The notes beneath the pieces were generated by a model, which worked only from the letters and a program-made list of their open reading frames with translations, made no database searches and was not told where the DNA came from. A stretch of DNA of 64,000 nucleotides from an uncultured Pseudophaeobacter sp. (GTDB taxonomy: Bacteria; Pseudomonadota; Alphaproteobacteria; Rhodobacterales; Rhodobacteraceae): contig CAJQNB010000007.1 in the NCBI GenBank assembly GCA_905479575.1, positions 181,110-245,109 on the forward strand, read 5' to 3'. The position numbers and the translations under genes were made by a program. How positions within the stretch are numbered: the stretch's first letter is position 1; every line of letters starts with the position of its first letter. This document shows positions 37,645 through 46,464 of the stretch, piece after piece.

Positions 37645-38808
37645 TTACGAGGCTTTACGCTCCGCCATGGCTGCAGCAAAGCGCTCGAACAGATAGAAGC
37701 TGTCCTGTGGGCCGGGGCTTGCTTCGGGGTGGTGCTGTACCGAATAGACCGGGCGGCCTGCCATGCGAATACCGCAGTTGGAACCATCAAACAGCGAGAT
37801 ATGAGTTTCCTCGACGCCTTCGGGCAGGCTCTGGGCGTCGACGGCAAAGCCGTGGTTCATCGAGGTGATCTCAACTTTGCCGGTGGATTTTTCCTTGACC
37901 GGGTGGTTGGCACCGTGGTGGCCGTGGTTCATCTTGACGGTTTTGCCGCCAAGCGCCAGCGCCAGCATCTGATGGCCCAGGCAGATGCCAAAAACCGGCA
38001 GAGTGGTGTCTTGCAGAATGCTGGTGATCATTGGCACGGCATATTCGCCGGTGGCAGCGGGGTCACCGGGACCATTGGACAGAAACACGCCGTCTGGGCT
38101 ATGGGCCAGGACCTCTTCGGCCGTGGCTGTTGCCGGCAGAACGGTGACATCACAGCCAGCCGAAGCCAGGCAGCGCAGGATGTTGCGTTTGGCACCATAG
38201 TCAATGGCGACCACCTTGTGCACTGGAGATTCCTGACGCGAATATCCTTCGGGCCAGGCCCAACGCATTTCGTCCCAGCGATAGCTTTGGGCGCAGGTGA
38301 CCTCTTTGGCCAGATCCATACCTTCCAGCCCAGCCCAGGCGCGGGCCTCAGCCACCAGGGCCTCAACGTCAAAGTTGCCCTCGGGATCATGGGACAGGGC
38401 CACATGGGGCGCGCCCAGTTGGCGGATGGCGCGGGTCAGGCGGCGGGTGTCAACACCGCCAATGGCGATCCGGCCAGTCCGGGTGAGCCAGCTTGTCAGC
38501 TCTTCGGTGGCGCGCCAGTTGGAGGCCAGCGTCGGATCCCATTTTACCACCATGCCAGCGGCAACCGGATCTGCGGTTTCGTCATCCTCTGGGGTGACGC
38601 CGGTGTTGCCGATATGGGGGAAGGTGAAGGTCACGATCTGCCCTGCATAGGACGGGTCTGTCATGATCTCTTGGTAACCGGTCATCGCGGTGTTGAAACA
38701 CAGCTCGGCGACGCAGCGACCAGTGGCGCCAAACCCGGCTCCATAAAAGACGGTGCCATCGGCTAGCGCCAGACATGCGGTTGGCTTGGACGGTGCAGTA
38801 TCGGCCAT
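37645..38808 (-). CDS. carA: Carbamoyl-phosphate synthase small subunit
   Basis: A 387-residue CarA, the glutaminase subunit that delivers ammonia to CarB for carbamoyl phosphate (arginine and pyrimidines). The N-terminal CPSase domain includes ELCFNTAMTGYQEIMTDPSY. The class I amidotransferase has the nucleophile Cys in FGICLGHQMLALALGG and His in VQHHPEASPGP. ATG 38808 follows AGGAG at about 9 bases. The frame is open a little further upstream without homology. It is divergent from yqeY. carB is not in the window. Confidence 0.96.
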   Translation of the reverse strand: MADTAPSKPTACLALADGTVFYGAGFGATGRCVAELCFNTAMTGYQEIMTDPSYAGQIVTFTFPHIGNTGVTPEDDETADPVAAGMVVKWDPTLASNWRATEELTSWLTRTGRIAIGGVDTRRLTRAIRQLGAPHVALSHDPEGNFDVEALVAEARAWAGLEGMDLAKEVTCAQSYRWDEMRWAWPEGYSRQESPVHKVVAIDYGAKRNILRCLASAGCDVTVLPATATAEEVLAHSPDGVFLSNGPGDPAATGEYAVPMITSILQDTTLPVFGICLGHQMLALALGGKTVKMNHGHHGANHPVKEKSTGKVEITSMNHGFAVDAQSLPEGVEETHISLFDGSNCGIRMAGRPVYSVQHHPEASPGPQDSFYLFERFAAAMAERKAS

Positions 38809-39064
38809 GACAGAGACTCTCCTGAGGGTGAAATTCATCGGCTTTTAGGGCCGGGCGGGCATGGGGTCAAGCCTAGCAGAGCGGCAAGGGGGACAAGAAG
38901 CATGAGGTAAATTGCCCCTAGGCGCGCCGCCCGCGGTTTTGGCTCGGCTGAAACGGCCATGCAGTTGACCTGACGCAAGGCGAGGTGGGAGAGCAGGCGC
39001 TTGAACTGAGCCAGTCGATTGGATAGAGGTGCCACTTCCGGTTTCTTCTGCATGGATAAAAACG

Positions 39065-39538
39065 ATGGATACGCGAACCCTGGTCAACCAGGCTCTGAAA
39101 CGGGCGATGAAAGACAAGGCTGCCCAGCGGGTAAGCACGCTGCGCCTGATCAACGCCGCAATCAAAGACAAAGAAATCGCAGCCCGTGCCGAGGATGGCG
39201 AGATCGCCCTCGGCGACAGCGAAGTCCTGGCGATTCTTGGTAAAATGACCAAGCAACGCAACGAAAGCGCCCGCGCCTATGAGGAGGCCAGCCGTCTGGA
39301 TCTGGCCGAGCGCGAACTGGAAGAAATAGCAATTATCGAAGAATTCCTGCCCAAGCAGCTCGACGCCGACGAGGTCCGCGCTGCGGTAAAGGCCGCAGTG
39401 ACTGAAAGCGGTGCAGCCTCGATTCGCGACATGGGCAAGGTGATGGGCGCATTGAAGGCGAAATTCACCGGCCAGATGGATTTCGGCAAGGTCGGCCCCA
39501 TGGTCAAGGACGAGCTGTGCAAGGACGGCGGCTGCTGA
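39065..39538 (+). CDS. GatB/YqeY domain protein
   Basis: A 157-residue YqeY-like protein. The N-terminal block (LVNQALKRAMKDKAAQRVST, LRLINAAIKDKEI) and the C-terminal block (EEFLPKQLDADEVRAAVKAA, MGKVMGALKAKFTGQMD) match the family, whose C-terminal domain resembles the tRNA-binding tail of GatB. A role in tRNA-dependent amidation is presumed but unproven. ATG 39065 has GGAT upstream; 39029 is the longer alternative. The 256-base region to carA holds the divergent promoters. Confidence 0.92.
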   Translation: MDTRTLVNQALKRAMKDKAAQRVSTLRLINAAIKDKEIAARAEDGEIALGDSEVLAILGKMTKQRNESARAYEEASRLDLAERELEEIAIIEEFLPKQLDADEVRAAVKAAVTESGAASIRDMGKVMGALKAKFTGQMDFGKVGPMVKDELCKDGGC

Positions 39539-39601
39539 GATAGGGCGCCGCTATTATTGCGGCGTCGCGAAGTGCCTCCCCAATCGAAACCTCCTTGTCT
39601 T

Positions 39602-40225
39602 TTAGTTGCGCTTGGCCTCGTCCAGTATGTGTGCTCGGATTTCGGCTGCATGGGCATTCCGGGGAGCTAACCTCAGTGCATGTTCCGCTGAAACTAGCGC
39701 GGCTTTGTTGTCTCCCATTTCTAGAAGAGAAAATGCACGTCCAATGTAGGGAAAAACATAGTTAGGCTCTAGCTCTGTTGCTCTGTCATAGTCTGCGATC
39801 GACCGTGTGTACCTATTCATTCCAAAATAAACATTACCGCGATTGTAATATGCCTTTGCGAACCGAGGGTCAATTTCTAGAGCTTTGTTGTAGTGCTCCA
39901 GAGCTAGTTTGTAGTTTTTGCGGTTCTTGCTGATAATTCCAAGCTCGATGTAAGGATGTTTATAAGACGGGTTAATTTCCACTGATCGATGTAAGTCCTT
40001 CAGAGCACGACGTGTGTTCCCGAGCCGATGATGGGCATTGCCTCGAAAGTAATAGGTCATTTCAGATTTTTCTGGCAGCAAATTCAACTCGATGACCTTC
40101 GAGCAAGCTCTGACTGAAAGCCTCAGATTGTTTTCTTGAGAACAGTCTTCGATCGGGCCTGCGTAGGCGAAGGAAGTGGCTGCTACGGTGCAGAAAAGGC
40201 CGACGATACAGCGGACAAAAATCAT
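39602..40225 (-). CDS. Exported TPR-repeat protein
   Basis: A 207-residue protein with a signal peptide (MIFVRCIVGLFCTVAATSFAYA) and at least four TPR units, for example YYFRGNAHHRLGNTRRALKD, LGIISKNRKNYKLALEHYNK, YYNRGNVYFGMNRYTRSIAD and PYIGRAFSLLEMGDNKAALV. TPRs mediate protein contacts, in the periplasm here. ATG 40225 with GGGAG upstream starts the signal peptide. The gene has markedly lower GC and more A/T-ending codons than its neighbours, which suggests later acquisition. It is convergent with yqeY, 63 bases apart. Confidence 0.85.
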   Translation of the reverse strand: MIFVRCIVGLFCTVAATSFAYAGPIEDCSQENNLRLSVRACSKVIELNLLPEKSEMTYYFRGNAHHRLGNTRRALKDLHRSVEINPSYKHPYIELGIISKNRKNYKLALEHYNKALEIDPRFAKAYYNRGNVYFGMNRYTRSIADYDRATELEPNYVFPYIGRAFSLLEMGDNKAALVSAEHALRLAPRNAHAAEIRAHILDEAKRN

Positions 40226-40357
40226 AGATCGAAAACTCCCAAGTGCTCTTGCCTTAAACAAACGGTAGCAATTAATGGTTGTAAAGAGCGATTGGGAATG
40301 TAGTCTGAAGTGGTGCCCTGCAAACAGCAGTGGCAAAGCTGACGATGGTGTTTGCGC

Positions 40358-40852
40358 TCATTGCATGGTTCTCTGCAACTCATCATATAGCGCCTTGCGC
40401 TCCTCCTCGGACAAAAACGCGCCGATCTCTACCTCGCGGCCACCTCCGCGCAGGGTGACGTAGTTCGGAACTGGGCCGTCCTTGGGGTGCAGCTCCACGG
40501 CAACCCAGTAGCGATTGCACTGCCAGCTTTGCTGGGTGCCATTGGCATTGCGCCGCTCTAGGCGGGCCTCAGTGGCGTCCAGGGTCAAGACCTCGATCAC
40601 CTGCGCATCGCGGCGGTTGCGGTCCAGGGCGTATTTCAGACCAAAAAGCGCCAGCAGCAGAAACGGTAGCAGCCCCCAGAACACAATAGATCCTGCAAAG
40701 GATAGCAGCGGCAGGGCGATCAGTAGCGCGGTTACCCCAATGAAGCGGGCGTAGCCCTGGGGCGGCAGCGATTGGTGCGGCCACAGATGCATTTCGCCGG
40801 GGGCATCGGCCACGGGGGACGCTGGGGGAGGGGTGATCCAGGAGTAGGGCAT
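40358..40852 (-). CDS. DUF2244 membrane protein
   Basis: A 164-residue protein with two adjacent hydrophobic segments (residues about 38-75, FIGVTALLIALPLLSFAGSI) and a soluble C-terminal half with WQCNRYWVAVELHP and REVEIGAFLSEEERKALYDEL. These features match DUF2244, a family often encoded near cytochrome oxidase genes in alphaproteobacteria. It is downstream of ctaD on the same strand but separated by a strong terminator. Confidence 0.85.
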   Translation of the reverse strand: MPYSWITPPPASPVADAPGEMHLWPHQSLPPQGYARFIGVTALLIALPLLSFAGSIVFWGLLPFLLLALFGLKYALDRNRRDAQVIEVLTLDATEARLERRNANGTQQSWQCNRYWVAVELHPKDGPVPNYVTLRGGGREVEIGAFLSEEERKALYDELQRTMQ

Positions 40853-40966
40853 CTTTGGTCTTTGTCAGGGGCGGTCTGAGGGCGGTCTGAACGGAGGGTC
40901 TGATTATTTATGTCTGTCGCAGACAGGTTTTCAAGCGGGCAATTGCGCGCGCCGTGCTGCAAAAGG

Positions 40967-40999
40967 AAAGGCCCCGAAAGCGTCTGCTTCGGGGCCTTT
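40967..40999 (-). terminator. Rho-independent terminator of ctaD
   Basis: AAAGGCCCCGAA (40967-40978) and TTCGGGGCCTTT (40988-40999) form a perfect 12-bp stem with a 9-base loop, 20 bases after the ctaD stop. Confidence 0.92.
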
Positions 41000-41018
41000 C
41001 TGCGTCTGTTACGTCACC

Positions 41019-42692
41019 TTAGTGCGCGTGGGGTTTGTCCCAGTCTTCCTGCTTTGGCAGGATCTCGAAGGTGTGCTCTGGTGGTGGGCAGGGCAGGGTC
41101 CATTCGAGAGTGTCAGCATATTCATTCCAGTAGTTGTTCTGGGTGATTTTCGCGCCGCGCAGCAGCGAGTAGATCATCACACCAAAGAACAGAATGAAGG
41201 ATGCAAAGGACAGGAAGGCGCCATAGGACGAGATCTTGTTCCAGTAGGCAAAGCCTTCGGGATAGTCGATGTAGCGACGTGGCATGCCCTGACGACCCAG
41301 GAAGTGCTGGGGGAAGAAGGTCAGGTTGGCGCCGATGAAGAACATCCAGAAGTGAATCTGAGCGCCCAGCTCGTTGTACTGACGACCGGTCATCTTGCCA
41401 AAGTAGAAGTAGATACCCGAGAAGATCGCAAACACGGCACCAAGGCTCATCACGTAGTGGAAGTGAGCAACCACATAGTAGGTGTCGTGATAGGCGCGGT
41501 CGATGGAGGCCTGGGACAGAACCACCCCTGTGACACCACCAACGGTGAACAGGAAGAGGAAGCCAAAGGCAAACATCATTGGCGCTTTGAACGAAATCGA
41601 TCCACCCCACATGGTGGCAATCCAGGAGAACACCTTAACGCCGGTGGGCACCGCGATGACCATGGTGGCCAGCATGAAGTAGGCCTGTTGGTTCAGCGAC
41701 ATGCCAACGGTGTACATGTGATGCGCCCAAACGACGAAGCCCAGAACACCAATGGCGATGATCGCCCAGACCATGGGCAGGTAGCCGAACACAGGCTTGC
41801 GCGAGAAGGTGGCAATCACGTGAGAGATGATACCAAAGCCCGGCAGGATCACGATGTAGACTTCGGGGTGACCAAAGAACCACAGGATGTGCTGATACAG
41901 GATTGGATCGCCGCCACCGGCAGGATCAAAGAAGGTGAAGCCAAAGTTGCGGTCCATCAGCAACATGGTGATCGCGCCCGCCAGAACTGGCAGCGACAGC
42001 AGGATCAGCCAGGAGGTGACAAAGATCGACCAGCTGAACAGCGGCACCTTGAACAGGGTCATGCCAGGGGCACGCATGTTCAGGAAGGTGGTGATCATGT
42101 TGATCGCGCCCAGGATCGAAGAGGCCCCAGAGACGTGAACGGCAAAGATCGCCAGATCCATCGAATAGCCGCCTTCGTTGACCGACAGCGGTGGGTACAG
42201 AACCCAGCCCACACCAGAGCCAAGCTGACCGTTGCCGCCAGGCGACAGAACCGAAGCAACCGCCAGCGAAGTACCAGCCACATAGAGCCAGAAGCTGAGG
42301 TTGTTCATCCGCGGGAAGGCCATGTCAGGCGCGCCGATCTGCAGTGGCATGAAGTAGTTGCCAAAGCCGCCGAACAGCGCCGGGATCACCACGAAGAACA
42401 TCATCAAGATGCCGTGCGCGGTGATCAACACGTTCCAAAGGTGACCGTTCGGGGTACATTCGCTTGAGGCATCCGCAAAGAAGCGGGCGCCTTCTGCACA
42501 CATGTACTGAACGCCTGGATCCATCAGTTCAAGCCGCATATAGACGGTGAACGCGACGGAGATGAAACCTACAAGCGCCGAAACGATGAGGTAGAGTATG
42601 CCGATATCCTTATGGTTCGTGCTCATGAACCAGCGGGTAAAAAATCCGCGCTCGTCTTCGTGGCCGTGACCATGAATGGCTGCGTCTGCCAT
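41019..42692 (-). CDS. ctaD: Cytochrome c oxidase subunit I, aa3 type
   Basis: A 557-residue heme-copper oxidase subunit I of the Paracoccus/Rhodobacter aa3 type. It reduces O2 to water and pumps protons across the inner membrane. The heme a ligand is H93 ([11 protein letters not shown]). CuB and the Tyr cross-link are in [18 protein letters not shown] (H275, Y279), with HHMYTVG and [10 protein letters not shown] completing the binuclear centre. D123 and the Asn residues of the D-channel ([10 protein letters not shown]) and E277 are kept. ATG 42692 follows GGAGG at 7 bases. A perfect FNR box lies 107 bases upstream. Subunits II and III are not adjacent. Confidence 0.97.
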   Translation of the reverse strand: MADAAIHGHGHEDERGFFTRWFMSTNHKDIGILYLIVSALVGFISVAFTVYMRLELMDPGVQYMCAEGARFFADASSECTPNGHLWNVLITAHGILMMFFVVIPALFGGFGNYFMPLQIGAPDMAFPRMNNLSFWLYVAGTSLAVASVLSPGGNGQLGSGVGWVLYPPLSVNEGGYSMDLAIFAVHVSGASSILGAINMITTFLNMRAPGMTLFKVPLFSWSIFVTSWLILLSLPVLAGAITMLLMDRNFGFTFFDPAGGGDPILYQHILWFFGHPEVYIVILPGFGIISHVIATFSRKPVFGYLPMVWAIIAIGVLGFVVWAHHMYTVGMSLNQQAYFMLATMVIAVPTGVKVFSWIATMWGGSISFKAPMMFAFGFLFLFTVGGVTGVVLSQASIDRAYHDTYYVVAHFHYVMSLGAVFAIFSGIYFYFGKMTGRQYNELGAQIHFWMFFIGANLTFFPQHFLGRQGMPRRYIDYPEGFAYWNKISSYGAFLSFASFILFFGVMIYSLLRGAKITQNNYWNEYADTLEWTLPCPPPEHTFEILPKQEDWDKPHAH

Positions 42693-42798
42693 TAGGTGCC
42701 TCCTGTTGCAAAACTTTCTGGCCCCAGGAAACACTCCGGGTGGCCATAGACTCATATGCGGTTTTAGTGTGCCGTGTGGTGGCCTTCAATGGCGGAGT

Positions 42799-42812
42799 TT
42801 GATCTGGATCAA
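42799..42812. promoter_or_regulatory. FNR/FnrL box upstream of ctaD
   Basis: TTGATCTGGATCAA matches the FNR consensus TTGAT-N4-ATCAA at all ten fixed positions. It is 107 bases upstream of ctaD and 222 bases upstream of the divergent HIT gene, in a 341-base region without genes. Its position favours oxygen control of ctaD. Confidence 0.75.
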
Positions 42813-43033
42813 GATTAATTGTCGCGGGCACTTGTTTTTTGTAGCGTTTTCCCCAGTTTCATCCGCATTTGTTAGGATCTTGCTGATTTGTCCTGAATGC
42901 CTGGTGCCGCAGCTGGGAAAGGCGCCGTTTGGCTCGCCAAAGTCCAAAGGCTTGACCACGGAGCGCATGCACCGCAAAACCCCACTACAGTGCGCTGCAA
43001 AACAGATCCGAGCAACCTATGGAGACCAGCTAG

Positions 43034-43459
43034 ATGACTGCCTATGATCCCGAGAACATTTTTGCCAAACTTCTGCGCGGAGAAATCCCGGCGGCGCGCG
43101 TCTATGAAGATGAGCAGACCCTCGCCTTTATGGACATAATGCCCCGTGCCGATGGTCATCTGTTGGTGATCCCCAAAACCCCCTGCCGTAACGTCCTGGA
43201 TGCCAGCCCGGAACAACTGGCGGCGGTCATGCAAACGGTGCAGAAACTGAGCAAAGCCGTGATCAAGGCCTTTTCGGCCGATGGGGTCACTTTGCAGCAG
43301 TTTAACGAGGCGGCCGGCGGGCAAGAAGTCTTTCATCTGCATTTTCACATTCTGCCGCGCCACGAGGGAGACAAAATGCGCCCCCCTGGAACAATGGCAG
43401 AGCGCGACGTTATCGAAGCCCATGCCGCGCAGATCCGCGAGGCTGTTGCGACCCTTTAG
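43034..43459 (+). CDS. HIT family nucleotide-binding hydrolase
   Basis: A 141-residue histidine-triad protein of the Hint/HinT-like branch. The triad is HLHFHILPR (H101, H103, H105), and FMDIMPRADGHLLVIPKTPC is the conserved N-terminal core. Such proteins cleave nucleoside phosphoramidates or act on dinucleoside polyphosphates; the physiological substrate is unclear. GGAGACC precedes ATG 43034. A 10-bp inverted repeat (ATACCCGGTG/CACCGGGTAT, 43501-43525) lies 41 bases after the stop and may end transcription. Confidence 0.92.
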   Translation: MTAYDPENIFAKLLRGEIPAARVYEDEQTLAFMDIMPRADGHLLVIPKTPCRNVLDASPEQLAAVMQTVQKLSKAVIKAFSADGVTLQQFNEAAGGQEVFHLHFHILPRHEGDKMRPPGTMAERDVIEAHAAQIREAVATL

Positions 43460-43500
43460 GTTCGGGGCTGGTGAGTTCCTTTCGACAAGGTATCAGATGA

Positions 43501-43525
43501 ATACCCGGTGATGCGCACCGGGTAT
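43501..43525. repeat. Inverted repeat after the HIT gene
   Basis: A perfect 10-bp palindrome with a 5-base loop. No T tract follows, so the terminator role is uncertain. The remainder of 43460-43850 is AT-richer than the surroundings and shows no gene. It probably carries the promoter of the next gene. Confidence 0.6.
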
Positions 43526-43850
43526 CCTATACCGTCCTGTTTGCGATCATATTGAGATTTCTTTCAGCGCAGGGTTGATTAAGTATTTTGTCGCGTAGTA
43601 TTTCTCAAAATGAAACTACAGCTTTTTGAAATTTGAGATCACTGAAGGCTGGCATTGAACGACAGTTCGCCTGTGGCGCTTGTGCCCCTTTGATCTGATG
43701 CAGTGCTGAACTCTGGTTGCGATGGGGTTCGCGCATTTTAGCGGGGCGTGTCGCCGTTTAACGTCAATGGGCAGGGCCGCGGGGCGGCGGCTGGTATTGT
43801 TTTCGGGCACCTGATTTGTGTGTCGCTTTTTTGTAATGGGTGAGGTGCGT

Positions 43851-45602
43851 GTGACCGATTTTCAGCCAGATTTCCTGCCCTCCAGAGAGCAAATTGCTGC
43901 GGCTATTTATGAAACTGTTTTGCGGCCGCAGTTTTTTGACAGGTTCAGCGTCGCGCATCAGTCTGGCTCAGCTTTAGGCGCAAACCCCATAGCTGATGGA
44001 CCCAGCCGGATCTTCGAAGCGCCGGAAATACAGAGCCATTTTGCCCGTGCTTTGGAAATTTTGGAACAAAAGTGGGTAAAGATGGGGCGACCAAACCCGG
44101 CGATGATATGGGCAAACCCGGCCGTCCCCGGCTGGGAGGGCAAGACCGCCTGCGAGGATGAAATCTGGATCCTGGTAACGCTCGAGGCGGAGCTATTAGA
44201 AACGCAGGCACCGCCGCTCAGGGACACGGATCCGCGTGCGCGCGCAAAACAGGAAACGCTGTCCTGGGTGAGACAAGCACAGCGTGTCGACGGGGAGTGG
44301 CACGGGTTCGTAGATCGAATCAGAGCGCAGGATTTTTCCTGGCAAGACATTTTGGTTCTTGAAACATCGGTGCCGAACAAGAAGCTTCTGTGCCGCCCGG
44401 TTTGTATGGGCGCAGACGCTGGCACGGCTGGCCCGCCTGTCGCAATATCGGTTGAACTTTTGGAGGTCGATTGGCCCCGCAGTGCCGATAGCTTTATCGC
44501 CAAGACCTTTGGGCTCAGCTCTGCCGAGGTGCATAGTCTGCGAACCCTTGTGCTCGGCTCAGAGCAGGAGCGGTCTCAGGCGCAGGACCCGGTAAGAATT
44601 GCCGCCAAGGCCGGCGCGCCTGGTGCTGCGGAGCTTGTCCGTCTTATCGGGTTCTTATTACAGGAACATGCGCGCGATATGGCAATTTCCCGCGGCGTGT
44701 GTCTGCCGGAAAGTGTGGAAATCCGCGACAGCCAGGGGCGGGTGACCCAGTGCTTCAGACTCGGAGCCGAGACGGGCCAGCCCGTTATATTTGTGCATGG
44801 TATGTTGGATGGGATTGCAGGAGTGCAGCAATTGCAGCCGCTGCTGCGCGCCGGCGGCTTTCGGGTCTATGCGCCCCTGCGGGGGGGCTATGGTGGCTCA
44901 CATCCGGCGCCGGAAAAGCACCAGCAGCTCGACGCTTTTGTGGCGCAGATTGAGACGCTTATTGATCAGGAAAACCTGCGTCGGCCGCTTCTGTTGGGGC
45001 ATCGCAGTGGCGTCATCTTTGCCCGGGCGGCGGCGTTGCGGTTGCGCGGCAGAGTGGGGGGGCTTTTGGGGGTCGCACCCGCTCCGCCGCTCGCCCAGGC
45101 CCGCGACTACCGCCGTAACCACCGCTCTTTGGCGCTTTGTGCCCAGTTTTTGCCGCCCCTTATCCCCTTGGTTCTAAAGAGCTGGAGCAAATCGATTCAG
45201 CGACAGGGGGCTGCAGTTCTGGTGCGCAACCAGGCGCGATCAGGCAGCAAAGGCTTGGAGCGGCTTCGGGGCAAAAAGCTAGAGGACCTGCTTTCTTTGA
45301 GCCTGTCGATGATCATGCAACAGGACGGCGCGGGAATTCTGGCTGACCTGAAGCTGCAGCCCGAGGATTGGCGTGAGCAAATGATCGGTCATGCAGACCA
45401 GGCGGTGTATCTGTGCGGCGCAGAGGATGCTTTGGTCCGTCAGAATGGGCTGTATCCCCAGGTGTTGGGCGCCGAGAAAGTCCAGCTTCGCGTCTGCTCC
45501 GGGGCGGGAGATGTGCTGCTGTATGCCTGTCCGGAACTGGTGCTTTCGGCGCTTGACGATTTGTCTTCGCTTCCTCCGTCGCAGTTTCGCCAGGGGGGAT
45601 GA
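43851..45602 (+). CDS. Degenerate LuxR/alpha-beta hydrolase fusion protein
   Basis: A 583-residue protein. Residues 1-205 form an unassigned, PAS-like sensor region. Residues 215-275 align with a LuxR HTH domain at both ends (FGLSSAEVHSLRTLVLG and KAGAPGAAELVRLIGFLLQE), but the central recognition-helix stretch is about ten residues too short. Residues 305-575 are an alpha/beta hydrolase fold (PVIFVHGMLDG, LLLGHRSGVIFA, CGAEDALV). The nucleophile elbow reads GHRSG, with R385 in place of Ser, and D554 stands where His is expected. The acid D526 remains. It is probably a ligand sensor or relic, not an enzyme. GTG 43851 has GAGG upstream; ATG 43836 is possible. Confidence 0.75.
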   Translation: MTDFQPDFLPSREQIAAAIYETVLRPQFFDRFSVAHQSGSALGANPIADGPSRIFEAPEIQSHFARALEILEQKWVKMGRPNPAMIWANPAVPGWEGKTACEDEIWILVTLEAELLETQAPPLRDTDPRARAKQETLSWVRQAQRVDGEWHGFVDRIRAQDFSWQDILVLETSVPNKKLLCRPVCMGADAGTAGPPVAISVELLEVDWPRSADSFIAKTFGLSSAEVHSLRTLVLGSEQERSQAQDPVRIAAKAGAPGAAELVRLIGFLLQEHARDMAISRGVCLPESVEIRDSQGRVTQCFRLGAETGQPVIFVHGMLDGIAGVQQLQPLLRAGGFRVYAPLRGGYGGSHPAPEKHQQLDAFVAQIETLIDQENLRRPLLLGHRSGVIFARAAALRLRGRVGGLLGVAPAPPLAQARDYRRNHRSLALCAQFLPPLIPLVLKSWSKSIQRQGAAVLVRNQARSGSKGLERLRGKKLEDLLSLSLSMIMQQDGAGILADLKLQPEDWREQMIGHADQAVYLCGAEDALVRQNGLYPQVLGAEKVQLRVCSGAGDVLLYACPELVLSALDDLSSLPPSQFRQGG

Positions 45603-45678
45603 GGTCAGAGGTGGCGATATCGCGTCCGTTTGCAACGGGATAGCTGTCTAACCCCAGGCAGGAAAAGGCAGCTGCTGA

Positions 45679-46338
45679 TCATTCGATCTCTGCTGCAAAG
45701 ACTTCGTAAAAGCTGCGTTTCAGGGCGACATCCACGTCCGAAAGGGTAACGGGAAGGCCGAGATCGACCAGGCTGGTCACACCATGCTCCTGAATGCCGC
45801 AAGGCACGATACCCCCAAAATGCTCCAGGTCCGGTTCGACATTGATCGAAATCCCGTGAAAGCTCACCCATTTGCGCAGTCTGATGCCGATAGCTGCGAT
45901 CTTGTCCTCAGTCAGGGCGCCATCGGCGCGGCGGGGCTTGTCAGGCCGTTCCACCCAGACACCGACGCGGCCCTCGCGGATGTGGCCCGTCAGGCTGAAT
46001 TCAGCCAGCGCCTTGATCACCCAGGCTTCAAGCTCTTGCACGAAACGGCGCACGTCATGGCCCCGTTTGGCCACATTCAACATCACATAAACAACCCGCT
46101 GGCCCGGCCCGTGATAGGTATATTGCCCGCCCCGCTTTGAGGTATAGACCGGAAAGCGATCCGGCTCTGTCAGATCTTCGATCCTGGCCGAGGTGCCAGC
46201 CGTGTACAGCGGCGGGTGTTCCAGCAGCCAGATACATTCAGGGGCTGTGCCCGCGGCGATTTCGGCGGCGCGCGTTTCCATAAAATCAATCGCCTCGTCA
46301 TAGTCGACCGGACGATCAGATGTGATCCATTCAACCAT
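45679..46338 (-). CDS. lipB: Octanoyl-[acyl carrier protein]:protein octanoyltransferase
   Basis: A 219-residue LipB that moves octanoate from acyl carrier protein to lipoyl domains, the first step of lipoate synthesis. The conserved [20 protein letters not shown] is at residues 69-88. The catalytic Cys is C180 ([16 protein letters not shown]) and the Lys is K146 ([17 protein letters not shown]). It is convergent with the gene before it, 76 bases apart. lipA is not in the window. Confidence 0.96.
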   Translation of the reverse strand: MVEWITSDRPVDYDEAIDFMETRAAEIAAGTAPECIWLLEHPPLYTAGTSARIEDLTEPDRFPVYTSKRGGQYTYHGPGQRVVYVMLNVAKRGHDVRRFVQELEAWVIKALAEFSLTGHIREGRVGVWVERPDKPRRADGALTEDKIAAIGIRLRKWVSFHGISINVEPDLEHFGGIVPCGIQEHGVTSLVDLGLPVTLSDVDVALKRSFYEVFAAEIE

Positions 46339-46464
46339 GAATAATCTTCCTGCTTGGTAAGGGGCTATAAACCCTGCAACCAGATTAACGGCGAAATTGC
46401 TAGGTGAATAGCGCCGAACTGGCTATCGTGATTCCATTCAACGTATCTATAGGGGGTGAGTGGC

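Noticed and set aside
41022..42467. Plus-strand frame of 481 codons opposite ctaD
   Set aside because: Shadow of a highly conserved gene; no ribosome site or homology.
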